Below, piece after piece: positions 1 to 8,454 of a stretch of DNA of 64,000 bases. The DNA is taken from assembly GCA_030745875.1 (NCBI GenBank), contig JASLNT010000057.1, positions 85,888 to 149,887 of the forward strand, read 5' to 3'. The stretch is from Phycisphaerae bacterium. GTDB lineage: Bacteria; Planctomycetota; Phycisphaerae; SM23-33. The translations under genes and the position numbers were made by a program. The notes beneath the pieces were generated by a model that was given only the letters and a program-made list of their open reading frames with translations, did no database searches and had not been told where the DNA came from. Position 1 is the first letter of the stretch, and each line of letters begins with the position of its first letter.

Positions 1-2388
1 TTTGTTCTTCCGATCAAGCGGTTGTTTGTTGGCGAAAAATCCCGCCCGGGTCGAATGCTGATTCTCAGCGGGATCAGGCGGCTGGTTTTCAATATCGGGT
101 CGAAACCGCCCGCGCCGCTGTTTGTCGACAACATCCGCCTGGAGCGCGACGACTCGGCGCGAAAGGTTCTCTTTGACGGCCTGCACGCTTTTGATTTCGG
201 AAAGAGTTCCGGTCCGGTGCTGGAGGGTTTCACGCAGATCACCCCGTCTACGCGTTACACCACCGGCCGCGGTTACGGTCTGCGCGGCGCGAAAATCTGG
301 CGAACATACGACGTTCTCCAGCCCGATCCGCTCTACCAGGACTTCATATGCATCGAATCGGGCGGTCTGGCGGTCGATGCGCCCAACGGTAAATATCGCG
401 TAGTCGTCAACTACGATAATCCGTCGGGTTTTTGGGGCGAGTACCAGGTTTATCGCAAGCGGTCTATCCTGGCCGAGGGCAAGCCCGTGGTGACCGATAC
501 TATGGACTTCGCATCGTTCAAGAAGAAGTACTACCGCTTCTGGAACGTCGAAGACCTGCCTGCCGACGACACGTTCGACAAATACCAGAAAGCGTATTAC
601 CGGGAGAAGACCTTCACCGTTGATGTCACCGACGGGCGATTGGATATCGATTTTCAGGGCTCCAACTGGGCCTGCAGCGTGTCGTCGGTGATAGCCTATC
701 CCGTAGCGAAGAGCGACTCGGGAAAGCGGTTCGTAAAGTACGTCGAAGACAAGCGGCGATTCCATTTCAACAACTACTTCAAACGCGTCCTTCATCGCCC
801 GACTGGCGATCGCCTGGTCCCGTCAGCCGCCGACAAGTCGCGCGGGTATGTAACTTTTGTCCGCGATTGCATGAAGGACGTCTATTACAACGATACGCCC
901 CTGACTGCCGAGTTGGGCAAGCCGATCACCGGAAGGGCGTTTGCGGGCGAATACGAACCGCTGACCTTCTCGATTCTCCCTCTGCGCGACTTGGGCGAGG
1001 TGACGGTCAGTGTTGGCGACCTGTCGGGCTCCGGCGCTGCGATACCTTCCCGGGCAATCGACGTGGCCCACGTTTCATACCGCCTGAGTCGCATAACCAT
1101 GGAAGGTTCCGTATATGCGATAAAGCCTCGCCTGCTCATGCCTTCCGGTTCGGTGGAAATGCCCGCGCGTCTGACCAGACGCTTCTGGCTGACCGTTCGC
1201 GTTCCTGCAGGGACGCCCGCGGGCGTCTACAAGGGCAACGTGTCGATCAAACCGGCTCGCGGACGGGCGTTTGCGGCGCCGATTGAGTTCACCGTTTGCA
1301 AAGGCTCGCTCGATGCGGTCGACATTCCCGCCGGACCGTGGAGCCACACCATCCGGACCCCTTGGTACGGCGCCGACCCGGCCGCCCGGGCTCACAACGA
1401 ACTGATGGCCCGCAAGAGCCTCGCACGGATGCGAGATTACGGTTTCACCAGTTTCAGCGGTCTGCCCGTCGTAACCTACAAAGGCTTCAAGGACGGTAAA
1501 CCCGTGCTCGACTTCAGCGTGGGCGACGCACAGATGAAAATGGCCCGCCAGGCCGGTTTCACCATGCCCGTTGTCACCTATTGCCCATTCGGCGGATTGA
1601 ATCTGTACTACCAGAGCCTCGATCAGATGAAGAAAGCAGGCTTCAGCGACTACAGCTCGTTCGTCCGGTCCATATTCTCCGCCGTCCAAACGCACGCCGA
1701 ATCCAACAACTGGCTGGACGTGTATTGGAATCTTGGCGACGAACCGATCGGCGACGATCTGACGCGTTCGATAGAGAACGCTGAGGCCTACAAGAAAGCA
1801 TTTCCCAAAGGTCCGCCATACTTCACCGCCGCCAGCAGCTTCCGCGGAAACAAGCCCGCCGATCCGCACTTTGTCCTGTCGAAGAATCTCCACATAGCCA
1901 ACTGGAACACGCACGATGAAGACTCTGTGAATCTGATCCGCAGTTCCGGTGGGCGGTGGGCGTTCTACAACGGCGGTAATCGCTGGACGTACGGTGTCTA
2001 CATGTACAAGGCCGCCAAGCAATTCGACATGAAGTTCCGCTTGTCGTGGCATTGGAATTGTGCGGCGGGCGATCCCTATTACGCCCTGGATTGTCGCGAA
2101 GACGACTATGCCTGGTGCAATTCATCGCCCGAAGGCCGGCTGATTCCAGCCGTTCGATTCGAACGTCTGAGAGAGGGCCTGGACGATTACCGACGCATGC
2201 TGACTCTCGCCCGTCTCGTCGCCGAAAAGCCCAACCTGACAGCCGCCAAGAGCGCAAAAAACCTGATCGCACAAACGCTGGGATCGTTCAAACTCGGTCA
2301 ACGCAATCATGACGCCCTGTTCGGACCGGACCACTGGACGACCCTTCGCCGCAGACTGGACGACGCGATCGAAGCGATCAGGAAATAA
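1..2388 (+). CDS. DUF4091/GH123-like glycoside hydrolase, 5' truncated
   Basis: The reading frame is open from base 1, so the true start lies upstream of the window; about 795 residues are visible. The N-terminal half is beta-rich, like a galactose-binding or malectin-type module. The C-terminal half resembles the DUF4091/GH123 barrel: it has a WNLGDEP motif with an adjacent Asp-Glu pair (GH123 enzymes use an Asp-Glu pair in substrate-assisted hydrolysis) and the family-typical ending RFERLREGLDDYRRM. This suggests a secreted or periplasmic glycosidase acting on N-acetylhexosamine or another complex glycan. The signal peptide, if present, is outside the window. The family assignment is fairly secure; the substrate is unknown. 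Confidence 0.75.
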   Translation, partial: FVLPIKRLFVGEKSRPGRMLILSGIRRLVFNIGSKPPAPLFVDNIRLERDDSARKVLFDGLHAFDFGKSSGPVLEGFTQITPSTRYTTGRGYGLRGAKIWRTYDVLQPDPLYQDFICIESGGLAVDAPNGKYRVVVNYDNPSGFWGEYQVYRKRSILAEGKPVVTDTMDFASFKKKYYRFWNVEDLPADDTFDKYQKAYYREKTFTVDVTDGRLDIDFQGSNWACSVSSVIAYPVAKSDSGKRFVKYVEDKRRFHFNNYFKRVLHRPTGDRLVPSAADKSRGYVTFVRDCMKDVYYNDTPLTAELGKPITGRAFAGEYEPLTFSILPLRDLGEVTVSVGDLSGSGAAIPSRAIDVAHVSYRLSRITMEGSVYAIKPRLLMPSGSVEMPARLTRRFWLTVRVPAGTPAGVYKGNVSIKPARGRAFAAPIEFTVCKGSLDAVDIPAGPWSHTIRTPWYGADPAARAHNELMARKSLARMRDYGFTSFSGLPVVTYKGFKDGKPVLDFSVGDAQMKMARQAGFTMPVVTYCPFGGLNLYYQSLDQMKKAGFSDYSSFVRSIFSAVQTHAESNNWLDVYWNLGDEPIGDDLTRSIENAEAYKKAFPKGPPYFTAASSFRGNKPADPHFVLSKNLHIANWNTHDEDSVNLIRSSGGRWAFYNGGNRWTYGVYMYKAAKQFDMKFRLSWHWNCAAGDPYYALDCREDDYAWCNSSPEGRLIPAVRFERLREGLDDYRRMLTLARLVAEKPNLTAAKSAKNLIAQTLGSFKLGQRNHDALFGPDHWTTLRRRLDDAIEAIRK

Positions 2389-2413
2389 CCAAACCGACAA
2401 ACTCGCCGACGGC

Positions 2414-2649
2414 CTACAAGACCGTGTAGATCGCCAGCGGTTCGAGGTCGGCTGGAAGGTCCACTTCCAGAGATTCTCCGAACCGGGAATCCCCGCCAAC
2501 ACGATGGCCATCGACCGGTCGTCTACGTCAACCGATCCGAACGCTTTGGTCTGCTGTATGGCGCCGGTGAGAGTCAGGCGAGTTGTTAAGAACGTCCCAT
2601 CCGTATAGTCATGACCTGATATCCCGTTTTGACCAGGGGAAGAATCCGA
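2414..2649 (-). pseudogene. Decayed C-terminal gene remnant with a frameshift
   Basis: On the minus strand the frame ending at a TAA at 2650-2652 is open and protein-like (it includes SVDVDDRSMAIVLAGIPG). Near 2474-2484 the protein-like reading moves to another frame, which continues GESLEVDLPADLEPLAIYTVL and then stops at TAG (2414-2416). The two pieces join naturally as one beta-rich C-terminus, as in secreted glycosidases. No start or upstream domain is present. I read this as the tail of a deleted gene; it could be chance coding potential in GC-rich DNA. Confidence 0.35.
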
Positions 2650-2699
2650 TTATGCGCGGAATTTGGAGTGAATGTGAGTTGAAACGACTGGAAACCGGA

Positions 2700-3113
2700 C
2701 TACTTCTTGTTCTTCTCCCAGAGCTTGAAGGCCTCCAGAGCTGTTCGGATTGATTGTACCGTTACTCCTATCACCAGCGCATCGTCGAGGTAGCCCACGC
2801 CCGGGATGAAATCGGGTATGGCGTCAAAGGGGTTTACGAAGTAGATCAGCGCTCCAAGGGCGATAGCGATCGTCGACCAGGGGACTTGTCGGTATTCCTT
2901 GCTGAACCACGCCTTAACCATTCGCACCATCGCCGCCAGGTCGCTGATGACCTTGCGAAGCGAGGCTTTGTTTCGTTCGGCCTTTCGGGCGGCTTCGTCG
3001 ACCAGGTGGATCGCCCGCTGTGGCGAGTTGCGGTACTCCAGCGCGGTTTCGGCGGCTTGTTCGGCTTGTTCCTGTGCGTCGAAGTTCTCAAGATCTTCCG
3101 GTTGCTTGTTCAT
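2700..3113 (-). CDS. YkvA-like DUF1232 membrane protein
   Basis: 137 residues. The C-terminal half contains the DUF1232 signature (DAIPDFIPGVGYLDDALV) next to a hydrophobic segment (TIAIALGALIYFVNPF). The N-terminal half is charged and probably helical. Proteins of this family are small membrane-associated proteins of unknown function. The ATG overlaps the end of prmC by 4 bases, so the two genes are probably translationally coupled; no functional link is implied. The protein ends KLWEKNKK. Confidence 0.8.
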   Translation of the reverse strand: MNKQPEDLENFDAQEQAEQAAETALEYRNSPQRAIHLVDEAARKAERNKASLRKVISDLAAMVRMVKAWFSKEYRQVPWSTIAIALGALIYFVNPFDAIPDFIPGVGYLDDALVIGVTVQSIRTALEAFKLWEKNKK

Positions 3114-4000
3114 GTGTCGGTCCGCCTGACGACAATGGTTCGTTCGATATCCTGGTGATCCTTGAGGATTCGCGGGCGGTCGAACTGGTCGATTCCCGCG
3201 ATAAGTTCGGCGATTGCGTCGTGCTGACCTATTCCAAACTCCATGACGAAAACCCCACCGGGTTGCAGAATCGGCGGGATCTGGGGCAGGAGCGTTCTGA
3301 TACAGTCCAGTCCGTCGGGACCGGAATAAAGCGCCCCAGCCGGTTCGTGCATAACCGAGGCGCCTATCGTGTCTCCGTCGGCTACGTAGGGCGGGTTTGC
3401 GGTTATCACATCAAACAACTTGTTGCCCAGATCGCTGCAACTTTCGGGAATGCTCGCCAGGTCAGCCACATCGCATCGCACGCGCTGGGTGAGGTTATGT
3501 GCTTCAGCGTTGCTGCGGGCCAGCGCGACTGCTTTGGGGCATATGTCGGTGGCCAGGACCTGGACGCTGTCGACCTGCAACGCTGTCGCTATCGCAACGC
3601 ACCCGCTGCCGGTGCAGATGTCCCACATCAGTCCCGGTCGATCGAGTGTTTTGAGATGTGCTTCGGCTTCGGCGACCAGTTGTTCGGTTTCCGGGCGGGG
3701 TATCAGCACGTCGCCGGTGACCTTGAATTTCAGCGAATAGAATTCGCGCGAGCCCACGAGATAGGCTGTCGGTTCGTGTTGGGCGGCTCTCTTTACGAGT
3801 TGTCTGTAAGAGGCGAGCTGGTTTGGATCGGGCGAGTAGTCAAACCGCGTGTAGAGTTCGATCCGCTCGCAGCCCAGCACGTGCGCCAGCAGCACTTCGG
3901 CGCATAGTCGCGGCTGGTCGACGTCGGCTTGGGCGAAGTACTGTTTGGTCCACTCCAGTAGTTTCAGCACCGTCCATGGCGCCGTGGATTCGTTGCTCAT
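3110..4000 (-). CDS. prmC: Peptide chain release factor N5-glutamine methyltransferase
   Basis: 296 residues, the normal PrmC/HemK length. An N-terminal helical domain is followed by a Rossmann-type SAM-dependent methyltransferase domain with an acidic motif I (WDICTGSGCVAIA) and the diagnostic NPPY motif (ITANPPYVADGD) that binds the glutamine side chain. The enzyme methylates the GGQ glutamine of release factors RF1 and RF2. It usually sits next to prfA, but no prfA is visible here. It is the first gene of a two-gene unit with the DUF1232 gene. Confidence 0.92.
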   Translation of the reverse strand: MSNESTAPWTVLKLLEWTKQYFAQADVDQPRLCAEVLLAHVLGCERIELYTRFDYSPDPNQLASYRQLVKRAAQHEPTAYLVGSREFYSLKFKVTGDVLIPRPETEQLVAEAEAHLKTLDRPGLMWDICTGSGCVAIATALQVDSVQVLATDICPKAVALARSNAEAHNLTQRVRCDVADLASIPESCSDLGNKLFDVITANPPYVADGDTIGASVMHEPAGALYSGPDGLDCIRTLLPQIPPILQPGGVFVMEFGIGQHDAIAELIAGIDQFDRPRILKDHQDIERTIVVRRTDT

Positions 4001-4064
4001 ACTATGGAATTATCACAAGACCGCCTCAGCTGCAAGGGTAAGTCGATGCAAAGGGCGAGAGAGA

Positions 4065-4730
4065 TTATCTGCGTCGTGCTGTTGCGGTGCGACGAGAAGT
4101 GCGCAAACGCCCCTTGCGTTTCGGGGCCGCAGGCGGGGCGATGATAACCGCCGTTGGGCACGAGATCACGCCTTTAGCCGCCATTCTCCGCAGCGCCATA
4201 TCCGCGCTGGGGTCCCCGAGATCGGCGACGGCGTCGCTGGCGAGGATCACGCCGAATCTCCGGCTTCGCAGTGTGATCGCCGTCTGGACAATACCTCCCG
4301 CCAGGCCCGCGCCGCAGAGTATGAACGTGGCGTTTCCGCTCAGTTGGGTCAGCAGTCGCTCTATGCGAAGATTGCTGAGTATGCTTAGATCGCGTTTTTC
4401 AAAAACCACTTGCTGGTACTGTTCGAGAATAGACTCCGGTAAATCGGTGATCCTCCTGGTTCCGAATGCGATGTAATTCGGCAGCATGGTTCGCGGAACG
4501 CGCAGTTCACCTTCGGTGCCCTCGATGCAGTAGGGGATATGCCCCGGACCGCCGGTTCGCGAGGCGCGCAGAAGCGTACTGACCACCGGTACGGACTCGG
4601 TTTTGGCCCATTTCAGTAGTTCTTTGATGTGCTTAAGTACGGGACTGTTGGCTCGGCTGTAGAACCTCCCCGAGCGACAGAAGAAATCTTTCTGGACCTC
4701 CATGTCCAGTAATATACGCTCATAACCCAT
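4065..4730 (-). CDS. Isochorismatase-fold protein lacking the catalytic cysteine
   Basis: I place the start at 4730 because a strong Shine-Dalgarno (GGAGGAAGAG, 4731-4740) lies directly upstream; the frame is open 31 codons further up. The 221-residue product has the isochorismatase-like hydrolase pattern: an acidic strand-1 motif (RILLDMEVQKDFF), a lysine after strand 3 (VFEKRDLSIL), and the nucleophile-loop strand ILCGAGLAGGIVQTA. In that loop Gly occupies the place where active members carry Cys. The C-terminus is very Arg-rich. It is likely a pseudoenzyme or binding protein; the ligand is unknown. Confidence 0.7.
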   Translation of the reverse strand: MGYERILLDMEVQKDFFCRSGRFYSRANSPVLKHIKELLKWAKTESVPVVSTLLRASRTGGPGHIPYCIEGTEGELRVPRTMLPNYIAFGTRRITDLPESILEQYQQVVFEKRDLSILSNLRIERLLTQLSGNATFILCGAGLAGGIVQTAITLRSRRFGVILASDAVADLGDPSADMALRRMAAKGVISCPTAVIIAPPAAPKRKGRLRTSRRTATARRR

Positions 4731-4894
4731 CTCTTCCTCCCGTCCGGGGTATACGCAAACCACGCACAGGCTCCACCCTTTATCTATTATAATTATATCC
4801 GAGAATCCCCAAGTGCGCGCCAAAAAACCGGCGCGAAGACATGTTTTTATAAAATGCGTGTAACTGCGGTGTTCAGAGGTGGTTATATGGGCGT

Positions 4895-5116
4895 TTACGG
4901 CCAGAATTCATGGACCGCCCAGAGACATGCGCCCAAGGCGCACAAGCCCCCCAACATGAATATAATAAGTACGCCCGCCTGAAGAGGCAGGTTCCGGATA
5001 TCCTTCACTCGAATAGCCTTGTAAACTATTGCTACCGAGGCACATAGCGGCAGGAGCAGCCACAGGGTCATGCTGAACGGGATTATCTGAGGATTGACGA
5101 ACAATTCAGCAATCAT
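4895..5116 (-). CDS. Small two-TM membrane protein
   Basis: 73 residues with two predicted membrane segments (about residues 15-35 and 46-68) separated by a short basic loop (KAIRVKDIRN). The start overlaps the 3' end of the next upstream gene by 4 bases, indicating one operon and probable co-translation. I do not recognise a family. It is probably a partner of the larger membrane protein encoded just upstream. Confidence 0.65.
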   Translation of the reverse strand: MIAELFVNPQIIPFSMTLWLLLPLCASVAIVYKAIRVKDIRNLPLQAGVLIIFMLGGLCALGACLWAVHEFWP

Positions 5117-5820
5117 TGCGGGTCATCCTCCTTTCTAGGCGCTATCGGACCGATCAGTGCGAGCATGAACACGTCGAACATGCACATGATGTTCAGCAGC
5201 CCGGCGACCCCTGCGTACGCTCGCGCCAGTGTCGCCATCGGAGCCACCAGCGCAAGTCCTTGTTTGGCAAGGAGTCTGGAGACATGCTCGTTGCGCGCCG
5301 TGTACAATCGCGAGCGCGATTCCATTATCTGAGCATTGATCGCGCCCCTGTTTTCAGTAAGCTCGACAAGGATCTTCTCAAGCCGTTCTCTCTCCTCCTG
5401 ATCCGTTGCAGCTCTCAGCGAGTTCTCGATTTCGTTGATCCGTCTGGTGCATTCGTCCAGATCGCGCTGGCCGGCCCTGATATTGTTCTGATGTTTCTCC
5501 CTGTCCTCGGTCATTGCCTTCTGAATTTCCGGACCGAGTTTTTCAAGAAGCGTGTTTGCTCTCCGCCATCCGACCAGTCCATGAACACCGGTGAGCATTT
5601 CCGCTGCGAACCACCATCTCTGTCCTTCGCGGTCGACTGTCATGACTCCGCCCATGGCGATTCCGCCCCAGAACGTGGCGCCGATGACGAGGAATATGAT
5701 AATTGCGCGCCCCGGGCGCCCGACGAACGCGTGTCCGGCGCCGGGCACTATCCACGCCAGCGCCAAGCCTACGATCGCTCTTAGGGAGTTGTTAAGCGGG
5801 TTGTTGCCGTTGGTGGTCAT
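5113..5820 (-). CDS. Membrane protein with central coiled coil (DUF6677-like)
   Basis: 235 residues. The N-terminus has two hydrophobic segments with the motif LAWIVPGAGHAFVGRPGRA, which resembles the planctomycete family annotated DUF6677. Residues about 95-165 form a charged coiled coil (EKHQNNIRAGQRDLDECT and following), and a last membrane segment lies near 195-225. Function is unknown. It is coupled to the following two-TM gene by a 4-base overlap. The family name is from memory and should be treated as tentative. Confidence 0.65.
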   Translation of the reverse strand: MTTNGNNPLNNSLRAIVGLALAWIVPGAGHAFVGRPGRAIIIFLVIGATFWGGIAMGGVMTVDREGQRWWFAAEMLTGVHGLVGWRRANTLLEKLGPEIQKAMTEDREKHQNNIRAGQRDLDECTRRINEIENSLRAATDQEERERLEKILVELTENRGAINAQIMESRSRLYTARNEHVSRLLAKQGLALVAPMATLARAYAGVAGLLNIMCMFDVFMLALIGPIAPRKEDDPQ

Positions 5821-6024
5821 TGAATCGCTCTACATCAAGTTGGTGCAATGTCGCCGACAGAGCCTCCTCTGTCAAGATTCTTCCGAAACAGCTTGTCAAT
5901 TGTCAGCGCCGGGCGGTGGGCAATTACCGCATCTTTCAGAATTGATGATTGTAAGTTTCGAGGGTTTTTGTACTCTTTAGGGCGAAGTAACCGTTCGACT
6001 CCGTATTAATTACCGGAATTTACC
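5821..6024. other. Divergent intergenic region with a small inverted repeat
   Basis: The region between the membrane-protein operon and serS contains a perfect 6-bp inverted repeat with a 6-nt loop at 5856-5873 (GACAGA, TCTGTC). It must hold promoters for both directions, but none is clear. I see no T-box features upstream of serS. Confidence 0.4.
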
Positions 6025-7299
6025 ATGATAGACATAAAACTCATTCGCTCCGACCCGGACAAGTACACAAAAGCCGCCCGCGATAAGCACATCGCCGCGG
6101 ACATCACCGCGCTCCTGCAGGCCGACAGCGAGCTGCTGAGCCTGAACCAGCAACTTCAGGACGCTCGCACCGAGCAGAACTCCGCCGGTAAGCAGATTGC
6201 CGAACTGACCGGGCAGGACAAGGTCGATGCGATCATGTCGGTTAAATCTCTAAAGACGACCATCGCCGAACTCGAAGACCAGATAGAGAAGATCGAACCG
6301 AAGGTAAACGAGTTGATGCTGCTGGTCGCCCAACCGGCCGCTGACGACGTACCGCTGGGTAAGGACGACACCGAAAACACCGAACTCCGCACAGTAGGCG
6401 AGATACCCGTGTTTGACTTCGAAACCAAAGACCACGTCGAACTTGGCGAGGAGTTGGACATTATCGACATTCCGCGCGGAGTGAAGCTCGCCGGCAGCAG
6501 GAACTTTATCCTCAAGGGCGCCGGAGCCATGCTGCACCAAGCCGTGCTCCGGCTCGCGATCGATCAGATGATCGACAAGGGATACCAACTGATGACCGTT
6601 CCGGTTCTCGTCAACGAGGACGTTATGTACGGGACGGGGTACTTTCCCGTCGGAAGGGACCAGGCCTATCTCGCCGAGCGCGACAACAAGAGTCTGGTGG
6701 GAACCGCTGAGGTGCCCCTTACAGCGTATCACAGCGGTGAAATCCTCGAGGCGTCCGATCTGCCGAAGAAATACGTCGCGGTCAGCACATGCTTCCGCAG
6801 AGAGGCCGGAGCCGCCGGAAAAGACACGCGAGGCCTCTACCGCATACACACGTTCGACAAAGTCGAACAGGTGGTCATCGGTCCCAACGATCAGGCCCAA
6901 TCGATAGACTATCACCAGGAAATACTCGCCAACGCCGAGGACGTTCTCAAGGCCCTTGAGCTTCCGTACCGCGTGGTTAATGTCTGCACGGGCGATCTCG
7001 GGCAGGGGCAGGTTCAGAAATTCGATATCGAGACCTGGATGCCCAGCCGCGACAGCTACGGTGAAACGCATTCAGCCAGTCGATTCTACGAGTTCCAGGC
7101 CCGGCGTCTGAGCATTCGCTACCGCGACGAAGACGGTAAAATACATTTCTGCCACACGCTGAACAATACGGTTATCGCCTCACCGCGCATCATGATCCCG
7201 CTGCTGGAACTGAACCAGAACGCCGACGGTTCAGTGAACGTTCCGCAGGCCCTGAGGGGCTATATGGGCGGTTTGGCGAAGATCGAAGCGGCGCGGTAG
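6025..7299 (+). CDS. serS: Seryl-tRNA synthetase
   Basis: 424 residues, full length. An N-terminal coiled-coil arm (about residues 30-105), which binds the long variable arm of tRNA-Ser, precedes a class II catalytic domain with motif 2 (CFRREAGAAGKDTRGLYRIH) and motif 3 (PQALRGYMGG). The start MIDIKLIRSDPDK is the typical SerRS N-terminus. It charges tRNA-Ser and, as the first step of selenocysteine synthesis, would also charge tRNA-Sec if that is present. Confidence 0.96.
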   Translation: MIDIKLIRSDPDKYTKAARDKHIAADITALLQADSELLSLNQQLQDARTEQNSAGKQIAELTGQDKVDAIMSVKSLKTTIAELEDQIEKIEPKVNELMLLVAQPAADDVPLGKDDTENTELRTVGEIPVFDFETKDHVELGEELDIIDIPRGVKLAGSRNFILKGAGAMLHQAVLRLAIDQMIDKGYQLMTVPVLVNEDVMYGTGYFPVGRDQAYLAERDNKSLVGTAEVPLTAYHSGEILEASDLPKKYVAVSTCFRREAGAAGKDTRGLYRIHTFDKVEQVVIGPNDQAQSIDYHQEILANAEDVLKALELPYRVVNVCTGDLGQGQVQKFDIETWMPSRDSYGETHSASRFYEFQARRLSIRYRDEDGKIHFCHTLNNTVIASPRIMIPLLELNQNADGSVNVPQALRGYMGGLAKIEAAR

Positions 7300-7415
7300 A
7301 AGCTTCGAGCGGTTGGAAAGTGCGGTCGCACGCGTGCTCGGCGCGTCGACTTCTTGCAGATATCCCCTCTTTTTGCCGAAATGAACAAAGTTGACGAACC
7401 TTCTGAGGTGTGAAA

Positions 7416-8435
7416 ATGGTCGTAGTAATGAAACCCGGAGCCAGCGACGAACAGATACAGCACGTGATAGATCTGGTGCGTGATTTTGGTCTGAAGGACC
7501 ATCCGATATACGGCACGGACCGCACAGTTATTGCGTGCATCGGCGACAAGCGGTCGGTCGACAAGGGCGCTATCGAGACGGCTCCCATGGTCGAACGCGT
7601 CGTGCCGATTCTAGCTCCGTACAAAATGGCCTCAACCGAGGTCAAGCAAACACGGACGACCATTGAAATCGGTCCGGGGAAGTTCTCGGTAGGCGGAAAC
7701 ACCGTCGGCCTGATCGCCGGACCGTGCTCCGTGGAGAACCGGGACCAGTTCCTGCGCCTTGCTGATGCGGTCAAAGCCGCCGGAGCCATAGGGCTCCGCG
7801 GAGGGGCTTACAAGCCCAGGACCTCGCCCTACAGTTTCCAGGGACTCCAGGAAGAGGGGCTCGAGATTCTCGCCCAAGCCGGGCGGAACACCGGTTTGGC
7901 GATCGTCACCGAAGTAGTCAGCGTAGAAACGGTTGACGCGGTAGCCGCACACGCCGATGTGCTGCAGATCGGAGCGAGAAACATGCAGCACTTCCCTCTG
8001 CTTGAGGCCGTTGGGAAGACGGGCAAACCGGTGCTGCTGAAGCGCGGAATATCGGCCCGGTTGGAGGAGTTCCTGCTTGCGGCTGAGTACATCATCAACG
8101 CGGGCAACGAGCATGTGATCCTGTGCGAACGGGGCATTCGCACGTACGAGAAGTACGTTCGCAACACGCTTCCGCTGGCGGCCGTGCCGGAACTCAACGA
8201 GCGAAGCCACCTCCCTGTGATTGTCGACCCGTCGCACGGTACGGGGCATGCGCACTTGGTTCCGGCGATGTGCCGGGCCGCAATCGCCGCCGGAGCCGAC
8301 GCGCTGATAGTGGAATGTCACCCCGATCCCGAGCACGCAATGTCCGACGGAGCGCAATGCCTGACGCCTGAGGTGCTGACGGATCTTACAGATTCCCTGA
8401 GGCGAATCGCCCAGGCCATCGGGCGCGATCTCTAG
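7416..8435 (+). CDS. aroF: 3-deoxy-7-phosphoheptulonate (DAHP) synthase
   Basis: 339 residues. The first ~70 residues form a ferredoxin-like regulatory domain ([13 protein letters not shown]). The TIM-barrel follows, with [11 protein letters not shown] and the PEP/E4P-binding [15 protein letters not shown] motif. This is the type I-beta architecture known from Thermotoga, feeding the shikimate pathway. I choose ATG at 7416 because GAGG at 7405-7408 gives proper spacing; the in-frame GTG at 7410 is too close to it. The gene is 19 bp tail-to-tail with the next gene. Confidence 0.93.
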   Translation: MVVVMKPGASDEQIQHVIDLVRDFGLKDHPIYGTDRTVIACIGDKRSVDKGAIETAPMVERVVPILAPYKMASTEVKQTRTTIEIGPGKFSVGGNTVGLIAGPCSVENRDQFLRLADAVKAAGAIGLRGGAYKPRTSPYSFQGLQEEGLEILAQAGRNTGLAIVTEVVSVETVDAVAAHADVLQIGARNMQHFPLLEAVGKTGKPVLLKRGISARLEEFLLAAEYIINAGNEHVILCERGIRTYEKYVRNTLPLAAVPELNERSHLPVIVDPSHGTGHAHLVPAMCRAAIAAGADALIVECHPDPEHAMSDGAQCLTPEVLTDLTDSLRRIAQAIGRDL

Positions 8436-8454
8436 ACAAGCGATCCCGAACCGG

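Noticed and set aside
1075..2052. 325-codon minus-strand open frame
   Set aside because: Antisense to the DUF4091 gene; no family features.
5821..6024. T-box riboswitch before serS
   Set aside because: No specifier loop or T-box consensus found; only a small inverted repeat.
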